Positions 10,312-19,822 are shown, numbered from the stretch's first letter. The stretch: DNA of 64,000 bases from Flammeovirga pacifica (GCF_000807855.2 NZ_JRYR02000001.1:1605881-1669880), one strand, 5' to 3'. The notes: generated by a model not told the origin, from the letters alone. Numbers and translations are program-made.

Positions 10312-10869
10312 ATGTATTCATCTAAATACTTATACTCACTAATCATATCATTTATATTCATTGGACATATCAATGCTCAAGAAATAAAAAATAATCTAAA
10401 AATTAGTCATTCAAAAGAAACAACTACCCTTACTTGGGTAGACCATTCTAAAGAAGACTATCCTTATGAGATACAAACTTCAGAAGACAAAATACATTGG
10501 CAACATGAGAGTGTTACTGCTAATGATCAAGGCATTTATCAATATTCTATTGCCACAAAAAATAATACAGAGATTTATTATAAAGTAATAAAATGGGAAA
10601 CTGATTATTTATGTGTTGTATTGTCTCAAGGGAATACCAATCAGTTGGCTGATAAAAATGTTGTCATTAAAAAAGAAAAAGATGGTTTCTTTATTGAAGG
10701 CAAAAAAGATGAAACTATTGGTATCATTGTTTTAGATGCCAATGGTAATCTTGAGTTTCAAGAACCTTACGGAAAAATAAATAAGTTCTATAAATTAGGC
10801 AGTGGCGAACACTTTGTGAAAGTAAGTGTTGGTGGTGTGGTCGAATTTGAGAAAATCAATATTAAATAA
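10312..10869 (+). CDS. Small secreted protein with T9SS-type C-terminal signal-like end
   Basis: 185 residues with a signal peptide (LYSLIISFIFIGHINAQ, cleavage about residue 22). The middle (about 30-100) looks like a fibronectin-III-type beta sandwich (TTTLTWVDHS, YPYEIQTSEDKIHW, IYYKVIKW). The last about 70 residues (IGIIVLDANGNLEF, then LGSGEHFVKVSVGGVVEFEK) resemble a divergent type A sorting domain of the type IX secretion system, which ends in a conserved beta strand and Lys. It would therefore be exported and perhaps anchored at the cell surface. I do not recognise a specific function. It stands alone between the parC promoter and a bidirectional terminator. Confidence 0.75.
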   Translation: MYSSKYLYSLIISFIFIGHINAQEIKNNLKISHSKETTTLTWVDHSKEDYPYEIQTSEDKIHWQHESVTANDQGIYQYSIATKNNTEIYYKVIKWETDYLCVVLSQGNTNQLADKNVVIKKEKDGFFIEGKKDETIGIIVLDANGNLEFQEPYGKINKFYKLGSGEHFVKVSVGGVVEFEKINIK

Positions 10870-10889
10870 CTTCATTTAAATTATAGCAT

Positions 10890-10927
10890 AAAAAAACACA
10901 ATGTTAATGAAAACATTGTGTTTTTTT
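10890..10927. terminator. Bidirectional intrinsic terminator
   Basis: A 16-bp perfect inverted repeat (10890-10905 with 10912-10927, 6-base loop) with A and T outer runs lies between the secreted-protein gene and convergent cysN. Confidence 0.85.
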
Positions 10928-10944
10928 ATTGAAGTTTTCTAAAC

Positions 10945-12246
10945 CTACTTCACCATACCTGCGGCAACTGTTTCATTTGTATCTAAATCAATCAAGATTA
11001 AGCTACCAGTTGCTCGATTTGTTTTATAACTATCTAAAGCAATTGCTGATGATAATTGGATTTCAACAACACCAATTTCATTCATTTGAAGACCTGTATC
11101 AGTACTGATATGATTCATTGTATTAATATCCAATTTATCTATAACAGCAGTAACTGTGGCATTCACTTCAGTTGTTGTGTGCTTCAATAAGTATTTACCT
11201 CCTACAGATAATCCTTTTTGATTCATCCAACAAACAGTTGCTTTCAATGTTTCTACTTCAGAAGGTTTATTATCAGCTTTCGCGATCATATCACCTCTCT
11301 TAAGTTGTAAATCATCTTTTAAAGTAACTACAACAGACATTGGAGGAAAAGCCTCTTCGATTTTTCCATCCATTGTTTCAATAGTTTTAATCACAGAAGT
11401 CTCTTTCGATGGGTAAGCAACTACTTCATCACCTACTTTTAAAATACCACCGTCTACTCTTCCTGCAAAACCTTTGAAATCGTTATTTTCTATAATTCTT
11501 TGAACAGGGAAACGACCATTATCTAAATCTAGATCCTGATCAATCTCTACTTTCTCCAAATTACTTAACAAAGATCCATCTGTATACCAAGGTGTCTGTG
11601 TAGAATCATCTACAACATTATCTCCTTTTAGTGCAGAAATAGGTATAAATCGGATATCCTCAATACCAATCTTGTCTGAGAATGCTAAGAAGTCTGTTTT
11701 GATTTTATTGAACTGCTCCTCAGAGTAATCCACTAAATCCATTTTATTTACTGCAACAACAATGTGTTTGATCTTCAATAAAGAAGCAATAAATGTGTGA
11801 CGTTTAGTTTGCTCAACAACACCATTTCTAGCATCCACTAAAATAATAGCTAGATTAGCTGTAGATGCACCCGTAACCATGTTTCTTGTGTATTGAATAT
11901 GGCCAGGAGTATCTGCAATAATAAACTTACGTTTTGGTGTTGCAAAATATCTATAAGCAACATCAATTGTGATGCCTTGCTCTCTTTCTGCTTTTAATCC
12001 ATCAGTTAATAATGCAAGGTTAACGTTTTCGTCACCTCTTGACTGACTAGATTTCTCGATCGCTTCAAGCTGATCTTCAAAAATTGCTTTGGTATCATAC
12101 ATCAGACGACCAATCAATGTACTTTTCCCATCGTCAACACTACCAGCAGTAGTGAAACGAAGAAGGTCCATATTCAAATAAGATTGATCTACAGCAGCAG
12201 CTGATTCCTCTCTGATGATACTTGGATGATTTAATACTTCGCTCAT
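10945..12246 (-). CDS. cysN: Sulfate adenylyltransferase subunit 1 (GTPase)
   Basis: 433-residue EF-Tu-like GTPase that couples GTP hydrolysis to ATP sulfurylase activity of CysD, making APS from sulfate. Visible are the P-loop GSVDDGKST (35-43), switch II DTPGHIQYTRN, the NKMD guanine-specificity motif, and C-terminal beta-barrel domains. No APS kinase domain is fused, since CysC is encoded separately. Last gene of the cysC-cysD-cysN operon, 18 bp after cysD. Confidence 0.97.
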   Translation of the reverse strand: MSEVLNHPSIIREESAAAVDQSYLNMDLLRFTTAGSVDDGKSTLIGRLMYDTKAIFEDQLEAIEKSSQSRGDENVNLALLTDGLKAEREQGITIDVAYRYFATPKRKFIIADTPGHIQYTRNMVTGASTANLAIILVDARNGVVEQTKRHTFIASLLKIKHIVVAVNKMDLVDYSEEQFNKIKTDFLAFSDKIGIEDIRFIPISALKGDNVVDDSTQTPWYTDGSLLSNLEKVEIDQDLDLDNGRFPVQRIIENNDFKGFAGRVDGGILKVGDEVVAYPSKETSVIKTIETMDGKIEEAFPPMSVVVTLKDDLQLKRGDMIAKADNKPSEVETLKATVCWMNQKGLSVGGKYLLKHTTTEVNATVTAVIDKLDINTMNHISTDTGLQMNEIGVVEIQLSSAIALDSYKTNRATGSLILIDLDTNETVAAGMVK

Positions 12247-12264
12247 TGTTTTAATGTCTGAATG

Positions 12265-13170
12265 TTAGAAATAACCTTGTAATTTACGTTCTTCCATTGC
12301 GGCTTCCGATCTCTTATCATCAGAACGGTTACCTCTTTCTGTTACTCTAGAAGACGCTACTTCTTGAATGATACCTGATAAATTATCAGCATCAGACATA
12401 ACTGCACCTGTACAAGTCATATCACCAAGCGTTCTGTAACGAATTAAACGCTCTTCATATTCCTCATTTTTTAGTAAAGTATTCCAAGGAGATTCAGCCA
12501 ATAAAATTCCATTTCTCTCTACTATTTTACGCTTGTGAGCAAAATAAATAGAAGGTAAAGCAATTTTTTCTTGAGCTATATATTGCCACACATCCATTTC
12601 TGTCCAATTAGAAATTGGGAAGATACGGAAGTGCTCATCTTCATTGTAATGACCATTATAAAGTGTCCATAATTCAGGACGTTGATTTTTTGGATTCCAT
12701 TGGCCAAATTCATCACGATGTGAAAAGAAACGCTCTTTCGCTCTAGCTTTTTCTTCATCACGACGACCACCACCAAAGGCAGCATCAACCTTATATTCTT
12801 CTAATGTTTCTAAAAGAGTAATTGCTTGTAATCCATTTCTACTTGGATTCACTCCTCTTTCTTCAACTGCAGTACCTTTATCGATTGAACCTTGAACAGA
12901 ACCAACAATTAAGTCTAGATCATATTCTTTAACCATCCAATCACGATAATCAATTGCCTCAGGAAAGTTATGTCCTGTATCAATGTGAATTAAAGGAAAA
13001 GGTACTTTACCTGGCCAGAATGCTTTTATGGCAAGGTGTAACATAACGATAGAATCTTTTCCACCAGAAAATAGCATTGCTGGGCGCTCGAACTGTTCTG
13101 CTACTTCTCTGAAGATATAGATAGCTTCAGATTCCAGCTGTTTTAAGTGAGTTAGTGTATGAGTTTGCAT
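12265..13170 (-). CDS. cysD: Sulfate adenylyltransferase subunit 2
   Basis: 301-residue catalytic ATP sulfurylase subunit of the PP-loop ATP pyrophosphatase superfamily; forms APS from ATP and sulfate with CysN. The PP-loop SGGKDS is at 35-40, and GGGRRDEEKARAKERFFS and the C-terminal RGNRSDDKRSEAAMEERK are family hallmarks. It starts 2 bp downstream of the cysC stop, so translation is probably coupled. It belongs to a sulfate activation operon; no PAPS reductase, sulfite reductase or sulfate transporter gene is in the window. Confidence 0.97.
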   Translation of the reverse strand: MQTHTLTHLKQLESEAIYIFREVAEQFERPAMLFSGGKDSIVMLHLAIKAFWPGKVPFPLIHIDTGHNFPEAIDYRDWMVKEYDLDLIVGSVQGSIDKGTAVEERGVNPSRNGLQAITLLETLEEYKVDAAFGGGRRDEEKARAKERFFSHRDEFGQWNPKNQRPELWTLYNGHYNEDEHFRIFPISNWTEMDVWQYIAQEKIALPSIYFAHKRKIVERNGILLAESPWNTLLKNEEYEERLIRYRTLGDMTCTGAVMSDADNLSGIIQEVASSRVTERGNRSDDKRSEAAMEERKLQGYF

Positions 13171-13172
13171 AC

Positions 13173-13787
13173 CTATTTGTTTTCGTCTAATTTAATAATT
13201 GGCACTACGGCTTCAATAAGCTGTTTTAAGCTATCTTCTAAAGATTGTTTATGAGTAGGAATACTCACAAATGGATTTTTAGGGATATCAAATGGAGAAT
13301 CTAAACCTGTAAAGTTTTTGATTTCCCCTGCCAATGCTTTTTTATATAATCCTTTTACATCACGTTCCGCACACACTTCAAAAGGACAATCAATATGTAC
13401 TTGTTTAAAATCTTCTTCACCAATAATTTCTTTGGCTACAGCTCTAATTTCCTCTGTTGGGCTAATTAAAGAACATATGGTAATAATTCCTGCAGAAGCA
13501 AATAACTTAGACACTTCTGCTGAACGTCTAATATTCTCCATTCTATCCTCTTCAGAAAAACCAAGGTTGCTGTTTACACCAGTCCTTAGATTATCTCCAT
13601 CTAACAACATGGTAAAGTAACCTAAATCGTGTAAAGCAAATTCTAATGCCTTTGCTAAGGTACTTTTTCCTGAACCTGATAAACCTGTCATCCATAAAAC
13701 AACACCATTTTGTTTTAGTTGACCTTCTTTCTTCTCTCTACTTAATAGAGAATTAAATATGGGATGAATATTTGTAGCTTCGCTCAT
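13173..13787 (-). CDS. cysC: Adenylylsulfate (APS) kinase
   Basis: 204-residue kinase phosphorylating APS to PAPS. The P-loop GLSGSGKST is at 35-43; LLDGDNLRTGVNSNLGFSEE and FTGLDSPFDIP are APS-kinase signatures. First gene of cysC-cysD-cysN, with a full-consensus promoter 58 bp upstream. A free-standing CysC with separate CysN/CysD means the pathway proceeds to PAPS for assimilation or sulfation. Confidence 0.97.
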   Translation of the reverse strand: MSEATNIHPIFNSLLSREKKEGQLKQNGVVLWMTGLSGSGKSTLAKALEFALHDLGYFTMLLDGDNLRTGVNSNLGFSEEDRMENIRRSAEVSKLFASAGIITICSLISPTEEIRAVAKEIIGEEDFKQVHIDCPFEVCAERDVKGLYKKALAGEIKNFTGLDSPFDIPKNPFVSIPTHKQSLEDSLKQLIEAVVPIIKLDENK

Positions 13788-13844
13788 ATCATTAATTTGT
13801 CAAGGTAATTTTTATTAATTCTATTACCCTATATATTTAATAGG

Positions 13845-13875
13845 CAAATATAGAGTATGCACTTTTGAATACAAA
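13845..13875 (-). promoter_or_regulatory. Bacteroidota-type promoter of cysCDN
   Basis: On the minus strand, TTTG (13872-13875), exactly 19 bp, then TATATTTG (13845-13852). It matches TTTG-N19-TAnnTTTG at every defined position and sits 58 bp before the cysC ATG. Confidence 0.75.
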
Positions 13876-13979
13876 TATTTTTAAAAAAAATTGATATTTA
13901 CCTAGTCAAATAGGTATAAAAACACCCAAATCATTGTAAATTTCTCAATCATTAACAATTTGGGTCTATAAATTAAAAA

Positions 13980-14810
13980 ATGTCGCCTACAACAGAATAT
14001 AAATCACTTTTCAAATACCTTGATGATCATCATATTAGTTATCAAACGATAATTATGAAGGAAATCTCCCCTTATCCTTTTATCAAATGTGATGAATCAA
14101 ATTTAATCATTCACTTGATTTCACCTCAGATTGAAAATGCTGAATGGCATTCTTCAGCATCCCCTCTTCAAAATATCAACAATTACTTTAGCACTTATAA
14201 AGTGATCCATTTATGGAATGATACTTTTGTGCTTAAAACGGAAGCTTGTTTATCCAGAATATCTGCTTCTTTTGGATTATCCAAAGTAATTTATGGTAGA
14301 AAAGTTTCCGTAAAAAAGATTAATAAACCCGATTTAGATCAATTTTTAGAAAAGAATCATACTGGAAGAATTACAAATGCTAGAATTAAGTATGGTTTAT
14401 TTTTAAAAGATGAATTAGTAGGTGTAGCTTCATTTAGTGGAAAACGTAAAATGACCAAAACAAATATAGGTCATGAATCTTATGAGCTGATTCGTTACTG
14501 TAATAAAAATGGATATACAATTATGGGAGGACTTGGAAAGATATTGAAACAATTTGTATCTGACTACTCACCTGATGACATAATGACTTACACAGAAAGT
14601 GATTGGTCTAATGGAGAAAGTTTTTCTAATCTAGGCTTCAAAAAGTCAATGAATAACCATTCAGTTAATTTTATTTGGAAAGAAAAGTTAAAAACAAGAG
14701 AATTAATACCTTACAATCAGACAATCAGCGACTTAAAAAAAGATGAGATGATATTTTATACATTAGGTAGCATAAAATATATTTTTAACTTTAATTCGAT
14801 TAACGTTTAA
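13980..14810 (+). CDS. GNAT-like protein of the type linked to phage/homing endonucleases
   Basis: 276 residues, no signal peptide. The central part (about 115-225) shows FLEKNHTGR, YGLFLKDELVGVASFSG, YELIRYCNKNGYTIMGGLGK and TYTESDWSNGESFSNLGF. From memory this series resembles a GNAT-like (Mom-like) domain found beside HNH homing endonucleases and in phage proteins. The N-terminal 100 residues look like a restriction/endonuclease-type fold (LHISPQ-like strands) but no catalytic motif can be assigned. No integrase or repeat flanks it. It stands alone between the cys promoter region and a TPR kinase. The general fold is moderately supported; activity is unknown. Confidence 0.6.
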   Translation: MSPTTEYKSLFKYLDDHHISYQTIIMKEISPYPFIKCDESNLIIHLISPQIENAEWHSSASPLQNINNYFSTYKVIHLWNDTFVLKTEACLSRISASFGLSKVIYGRKVSVKKINKPDLDQFLEKNHTGRITNARIKYGLFLKDELVGVASFSGKRKMTKTNIGHESYELIRYCNKNGYTIMGGLGKILKQFVSDYSPDDIMTYTESDWSNGESFSNLGFKKSMNNHSVNFIWKEKLKTRELIPYNQTISDLKKDEMIFYTLGSIKYIFNFNSINV

Positions 14811-14943
14811 AATTCCTTAAGTAACCTAAAAGTTATTATATTTCAACTATGAAAAAATTTAGTTGGTAGATATTACCCTCTAAATCACACAAATTACACT
14901 ATTCAAATACACCTAGTATCCTAGCATATTGGATCAGCTAACA

Positions 14944-17136
14944 ATGAGAAGAAAACTATTATTCTTGTATATAATAACTTTATGCTTTAGTACGATATCA
15001 TTTTCTCAAAAGGCCAAAATAGATAGTTTAAAAAAAGAACTAAACCATTTGACAGGCGATGAATTGATTGATGCGTACTTTAAAATCATGTGGAACTCTA
15101 GAGATTTATCTCCGGATTCAACTATTATTTTTGGTGATAAAATTTTAGAACTCACAAAAAATAAACCTGATTTTAAAGAAAGAGCAACTGTCTTAAATCT
15201 TGTGGGAATTGCAAAAAGGAATAAAGGTCTTTATACAGAGGCTTTTGAGAACTTTAAAGAAGCAATGTTACAAGCTGATGTATCTAATAATCAAATCCAA
15301 AAGAGCTATGCATATGTGAATATTGGAAATTTATTTTTTTATGAGGGCGACAATTATGAAGCACTAAAAAATATAAATGAGGCACAAATCATAGCTAAAA
15401 AAACAGAAGACTATATTTTAATTGGATACACCTATCAGGTCTTAGGAAACATTCAATTAGCGAGAGGTAAATATGAATTGGCTTTAGAGCATTATCAAAC
15501 GACCTTAGATTATAGGCTAAAATCAAAACACAAACAACTTATTGCCTCTGCCCATCAAAGTATAGGAGAAGCTTATTTACAAGCTGGAAGCCCTTATGAA
15601 GCACGAGCTCAATTTGAAAAAGCAAAAACTATTGCCATAGAAACAGATTATGAATCACTGATTTATACAACGGAAGCATCTATTGGAGAAACATATTTCG
15701 AAAGTAGTAAGGATAGTTTAGGTATTGTCTTACAACATTATGGTATAGCTTATAAAGGATTTTTAAAGCTTGAACAATTATTAAAACAAGCCAAAATTCT
15801 TGAGAAAATTGCTAGAGTCTATTTAGTTCAAAATAGTATTTCTAAAAGTATTGAAGCTGCAAACAAAGGTTTAGAAATTGCTGAAAAACTGCCAGCTATT
15901 CAAGAAGCCTTATTATTATCTGATGTATTAATCGAAGCTTATAACAAAAGAGAGGATGTTTTAAATGAAGCGATTGCTTTAAGAAAATACATCTATTACA
16001 CTCGATTATATCAAGATGAAGAGAAAATGAGAAAGGCTCAGATTATTGAAAATAATATGGTGCTCGCTCAAAAACAAGAAGAAATCAATGAGCTCAATCA
16101 ACAAAACTCAATATCTAAAGAGAAAATTGTCTACAGAGAATATGCTCTAATTTCTATCCTTATTTGTGTTTTACTTATGGGGGTAATCATATATCTAGTC
16201 AATCAACAAAAGAAACGTTTTAAAGAGTTTAGTCAAACTCTAAAAATAAAGACCAAGGAAATACAGGATCAGAAATTCATTATCGGCGAAAAAGTTGTGC
16301 AAGTTTTGGAGCTTAATGAAAAAATGACTGAAAAAAATAATGAGCTAAAAGAAAACTTAGTACAAACTAAAAAAATTCATGAACAGCTAGCACGTTCTGA
16401 AAAATTAGCTATTGTTGGTCAAATGATGGCTGTAGTTGCCCATGAAATCAATAACCCTTTAAATTTCATCACTAATAACATTATTCCTATAAGTGATAAT
16501 CTTAAAGAAGTGGATGACATGGTAAAAGATATTGCTATTGATAATAAAGAAGAACTTCAAGAAGATATCGAAGAATCAATTCTTCTTTTACAAGGTATTG
16601 ATGATGGAGTGAAAAGAATTAGAGAGATCTCCCAAGACCTTAAAAATGCTGTAAAATCAAACCATGGCGTACCACAACCTTTCAATATCAATGATAGTAT
16701 TAGTACGACATTAAATTTATTGACGAAGAAATATAAATATGATGGAATTGATCTTCAAATAGAATTAGAAGAAACTCTTCCTGAAATCATCTGTCTTGGC
16801 GGGAAAATATCTCAAGTTTTTATTAATGTAATTGATAATGCATTCCAAGTATTAAAAGAGAATGATACATTAGAAAACAAAGCCATTAAGATCTCTACAA
16901 AGAAACTTAAAGTAGATCGAATTGGTATAAGTATCTCTGATAATGGAGGAGGAATTAAAGACCTTGATCATTTATTTGAAGCTTTTTATACTACAAAAAA
17001 AGAAGGTTTAGGACTTGGTCTTATTATTAGTAAAGATATTGTGGTACAGCATAAAGGAAGTATAGACGCCTTTAATAATAAAGACGGAGGAGCTACATTC
17101 ACTATACAATTACCATTGGAAGGAATTAAGGAATAA
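14944..17136 (+). CDS. TPR-containing sensor histidine kinase
   Basis: 730 residues from ATG 14944. A TTG at 14929 is in frame, but the ATG gives a clean signal peptide (MRRKLLFLYIITLCFSTISF). A periplasmic TPR array (about 50-360) contains five or more repeats such as GIAKRNKGLYTEAFENFKEA and LGNIQLARGKYELALEHY. Then come a coiled coil, a membrane helix (about 400-420, LISILICVLLMGVIIYLV), a second coiled coil, a dimerisation domain with His500 in AHEINNPLNF, and HATPase_c with SDNGGGI and GLGLGLIISKDI. TPR kinases of this kind are common in Bacteroidota and usually sense envelope or periplasmic states. No response regulator is adjacent, so the partner is unknown. Confidence 0.9.
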   Translation: MRRKLLFLYIITLCFSTISFSQKAKIDSLKKELNHLTGDELIDAYFKIMWNSRDLSPDSTIIFGDKILELTKNKPDFKERATVLNLVGIAKRNKGLYTEAFENFKEAMLQADVSNNQIQKSYAYVNIGNLFFYEGDNYEALKNINEAQIIAKKTEDYILIGYTYQVLGNIQLARGKYELALEHYQTTLDYRLKSKHKQLIASAHQSIGEAYLQAGSPYEARAQFEKAKTIAIETDYESLIYTTEASIGETYFESSKDSLGIVLQHYGIAYKGFLKLEQLLKQAKILEKIARVYLVQNSISKSIEAANKGLEIAEKLPAIQEALLLSDVLIEAYNKREDVLNEAIALRKYIYYTRLYQDEEKMRKAQIIENNMVLAQKQEEINELNQQNSISKEKIVYREYALISILICVLLMGVIIYLVNQQKKRFKEFSQTLKIKTKEIQDQKFIIGEKVVQVLELNEKMTEKNNELKENLVQTKKIHEQLARSEKLAIVGQMMAVVAHEINNPLNFITNNIIPISDNLKEVDDMVKDIAIDNKEELQEDIEESILLLQGIDDGVKRIREISQDLKNAVKSNHGVPQPFNINDSISTTLNLLTKKYKYDGIDLQIELEETLPEIICLGGKISQVFINVIDNAFQVLKENDTLENKAIKISTKKLKVDRIGISISDNGGGIKDLDHLFEAFYTTKKEGLGLGLIISKDIVVQHKGSIDAFNNKDGGATFTIQLPLEGIKE

Positions 17137-17141
17137 AAAAA

Positions 17142-17157
17142 GGGCTATTAGTAGCCC
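17142..17157 (-). terminator. Intrinsic terminator at the gmhA 3' end
   Basis: GGGCTA/TAGCCC stem overlapping the last codons of gmhA, followed on the minus strand by a run of seven T. It may also slow the convergent kinase transcript, whose stop is 5 bp away. Confidence 0.6.
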
Positions 17158-17732
17158 ATTTTCTTTTCTATCAACTGAATGATAATATGTATAACTTTAA
17201 TATGTATTTCTTGTATTCGATCTGCAAAACCAAAATGAGGAACTCTGATTTCTACATCTGCTAAACCAGCCATCTTTCCACCATCTTTTCCTGTAAGAGC
17301 AATTACCTTAATATTTTTCTTTTTCGCGACTTCTATCGCATGAACAATATTCTGAGAGTTTCCGCTAGTACTTAACGCAAATAGCACATCACCTGATCTC
17401 CCTACCCCTTCTAAGTATCTTGAAAACACATATTCAAATCCATAATCATTACTTACACATGATAAATGACTTGCATCTGAAATAGCAATAGCCCCTATAG
17501 CTGGCCTATCTTCTCTATACCTACCTGTCAATTCTTCTGCAAAGTGCATAGCATCACAATGAGATCCTCCGTTACCACATGAAATTACCTTACCTTCTTT
17601 TTGAAAAGAATCTACTAATATATCTGCAGCAGCTTCAATAGAAGTAATATTATTTTCTTCAGAAAGAAACTTTTCTAACACATTTTGTGCCTCTTGAAGC
17701 TCCCCTTTTATAAGTGATTTAAAATCTGACAT
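17148..17732 (-). CDS. gmhA: Phosphoheptose isomerase (sedoheptulose-7-phosphate isomerase)
   Basis: 194-residue SIS-domain protein converting sedoheptulose 7-phosphate to D-glycero-D-manno-heptose 7-phosphate, the first step of ADP-heptose synthesis for lipopolysaccharide core. Segments such as [44 protein letters not shown] and [20 protein letters not shown] match GmhA almost word for word. From memory the protein is strikingly close to the enterobacterial enzyme over its whole length. No other heptose gene (hldE, gmhB, hldD) is nearby. It is a single gene convergent with the TPR kinase. Confidence 0.95.
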   Translation of the reverse strand: MSDFKSLIKGELQEAQNVLEKFLSEENNITSIEAAADILVDSFQKEGKVISCGNGGSHCDAMHFAEELTGRYREDRPAIGAIAISDASHLSCVSNDYGFEYVFSRYLEGVGRSGDVLFALSTSGNSQNIVHAIEVAKKKNIKVIALTGKDGGKMAGLADVEIRVPHFGFADRIQEIHIKVIHIIIQLIEKKMGY

Positions 17733-17860
17733 ACGTAATTTTCAAAAATCTTTTTTATTTAATTCTGTAAAATTGCTCTTGATCTTACAAAAAACTAAAA
17801 AAACTTTCTATTTTTATAAAATATTAACTCAATCTAAACACATCTTAAAAATTAATATTG

Positions 17861-18694
17861 ATGGATTTAAATTCTTCTGATTTTCAAGATAAGCTTTTAA
17901 GCTTTATCACAGACTTTGGACTTAAGGCCGGAATGGCTTTGTTATTTTTAATCATTGGCTTTATTATCGCTAATAAGATTTCTTATATTGTAGCTAATCA
18001 AATTAAAAAGAAATCTTCAGATAATCACGCATTAATTGATTTTGTAACTTCATTAATCAAAATTGGTTTAAAAGTAATTATTCTTATTGTTGCTATTGGT
18101 ATTGCAGGTATTGAAACAACATCTTTCATTGCAATGTTGGGTTCTGCAGGTCTTGCCATTGGTTTAGCATTACAGGGGTCATTAGCAAACATTGCTGGTG
18201 GTGCATTATTACTAACATTAAAACCAATTAGAAAAGAAGAACTAATAGAAGCACAAGGTCATTTAGGAGTAGTTGAAGATATTGGATTATTTGCAACCTC
18301 AATTGTAACACCGCATAGAAGACATGTTTTTATTCCAAATGGTGCTTTAGCAGGTGGTGTAATCAAAAACTACACTAGAGAAGGGTATGCAAGATGTGAT
18401 GTACCTATTGGTATTTCTTATGATTCTGACATAAAAAAAGCTAGACAAGTACTATTAGACGTCATTAAAGACGATAAAAGAGTTTTATCACAGCCAGAAG
18501 CCCCTGTAGTTTGGGTAACAAACCTAGGTGATAGTTCTGTTGATTTACAATTAAGAGTACATCTACAAGTAGATGATTATTGGGCTTTCTTATTTGAAAC
18601 ATTAGAAGCTGGTAAAATAGCTCTTGATAATAATGGCATTGAAATCCCATTCCCTCAAAGAGTGGTACATATGAAACAAGAAGGAGGAGAATAA
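17861..18694 (+). CDS. mscS: Small-conductance mechanosensitive channel, MscS family
   Basis: 277 residues, close to E. coli MscS in size. Three N-terminal helices end in the Gly/Ala-rich pore helix (about 91-118, LGSAGLAIGLALQGSLANIA), followed by the beta domain with FIPNGALAGGVIKNYTREG and an alpha/beta C-terminal domain. It releases solutes from the cytoplasm when membrane tension rises on hypo-osmotic shock. ATG 17861 is preferred to the TTG one codon earlier. It is followed by its own terminator, so it is monocistronic. Confidence 0.95.
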   Translation: MDLNSSDFQDKLLSFITDFGLKAGMALLFLIIGFIIANKISYIVANQIKKKSSDNHALIDFVTSLIKIGLKVIILIVAIGIAGIETTSFIAMLGSAGLAIGLALQGSLANIAGGALLLTLKPIRKEELIEAQGHLGVVEDIGLFATSIVTPHRRHVFIPNGALAGGVIKNYTREGYARCDVPIGISYDSDIKKARQVLLDVIKDDKRVLSQPEAPVVWVTNLGDSSVDLQLRVHLQVDDYWAFLFETLEAGKIALDNNGIEIPFPQRVVHMKQEGGE

Positions 18695-18716
18695 TTCCTA
18701 AAAAAATCATATATTT

Positions 18717-18744
18717 AAACCTTACTATTCAATTAGTAAGGTTT
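18717..18744 (+). terminator. Intrinsic terminator of mscS
   Basis: AAACCTTACTA/TAGTAAGGTTT stem (18717-18727 with 18734-18744) followed by a T run. Confidence 0.85.
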
Positions 18745-18778
18745 TTTTTATGTCTATAATTAACAAACACCAACAATT

Positions 18779-19717
18779 ATGAAAGCTTACTATTTACTAT
18801 CATCTCTTCTATTATTACCCATTTTTTCTTTTAGCCAAGTTGGATATAAAGAGTATTATGGAATTTCAAAAGAGAAGGCAGAATATCTTATTGACTCTCT
18901 AAGTCAATACGAACACACAACTAAAGAAGAAAAAATTGAATTTGGTTTTAATAAATCTTATTTATACAAACATTCAAAACAATTAGATAAAGCCATCAAT
19001 GAAATTTCTGAATTAATTTTATTCTATCCTAAGGACTATGATCTGTACGATTTAAGAAGTAATTATTATCAAGATAATGGCCAACATAATAAAGCCGTTC
19101 AAGATCTATCTATAGCTTTATTATATGCACCGGATACAGCTTTTCTAAACCTTTACGTCAATAGAGCATCTGCATACTCTGCACAACAAAAATTTCAAAA
19201 AGCTTATGATGATTTACAAAAAGCTATAAAAATTGATAGTACAGACACTGGTGTCTTAAATAATTTAGGTGCCATTTCTGATGAGCTTGGAAGACCTGAA
19301 GAAGCTTTTATATATTTTAATAAGATCATTAAACTTGAACCTGATTTCATGCCTGGATATCTAAATTTAGGTTTTAAATATCAATTGATAGGCGAACATG
19401 AAATGGCAATTGAAATGTTTGATAAAGTAATAGAAAGTGATCAATATCTAGGTCTTTCATTTAATAACAGATCATACAGTAAATTAAAATTAGGGGATAT
19501 AAAAGGAGCATTTGATGATGTTTCTGTCTCCTTATATGTCGATGACTCTAATTCATATGCTTATAGAAACCTAGCACTAATCTATATTGAAATGAAAGAT
19601 TTTGATTCAGCGTGTAAAGCAATTGAAGAATCTATTAATAAAGGTTTTATTCAGAGATACGGGAATGAAATAATCGATCTAAAAAATAAATATTGTGAAG
19701 TAAGTGCTACTCAATAG
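18779..19717 (+). CDS. Secreted/periplasmic TPR-repeat protein
   Basis: 312 residues with a signal peptide (YYLLSSLLLLPIFSFSQ, cleavage about residue 20). From about residue 60 onward there are at least five TPR units, for example AVQDLSIALLYAPD, ALKIDSTDTGVLNNLGAI-type and AFIYFNKIIKLEPDFMPGYL segments, the last ending in a Cys-containing repeat (DFDSACKAIEESINKG) like those of Sel1/TPR hybrids. A TPR scaffold binds other proteins; no specific partner is indicated. It lies between mscS and a terminator and appears monocistronic. Confidence 0.85.
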   Translation: MKAYYLLSSLLLLPIFSFSQVGYKEYYGISKEKAEYLIDSLSQYEHTTKEEKIEFGFNKSYLYKHSKQLDKAINEISELILFYPKDYDLYDLRSNYYQDNGQHNKAVQDLSIALLYAPDTAFLNLYVNRASAYSAQQKFQKAYDDLQKAIKIDSTDTGVLNNLGAISDELGRPEEAFIYFNKIIKLEPDFMPGYLNLGFKYQLIGEHEMAIEMFDKVIESDQYLGLSFNNRSYSKLKLGDIKGAFDDVSVSLYVDDSNSYAYRNLALIYIEMKDFDSACKAIEESINKGFIQRYGNEIIDLKNKYCEVSATQ

Positions 19718-19741
19718 TTTCATTTACCTCATAGCAAGCAT

Positions 19742-19775
19742 AAGGACCTATCAAATAATAAATTGATAGGTCCTT
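19742..19775 (+). terminator. Intrinsic terminator of the TPR gene
   Basis: A 13-bp perfect stem AAGGACCTATCAA (19742-19754) with TTGATAGGTCCTT (19763-19775), then T residues. Confidence 0.85.
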
Positions 19776-19822
19776 TTTTATATATTTTATTACGCTATTT
19801 AGAATTAATCCAATTAAATTTA

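Noticed and set aside
17732-17737. TACGTA overlapping the gmhA start
   Set aside because: A single copy, spanning the start codon, without promoter elements or link to nitrogen genes; compatible with chance.
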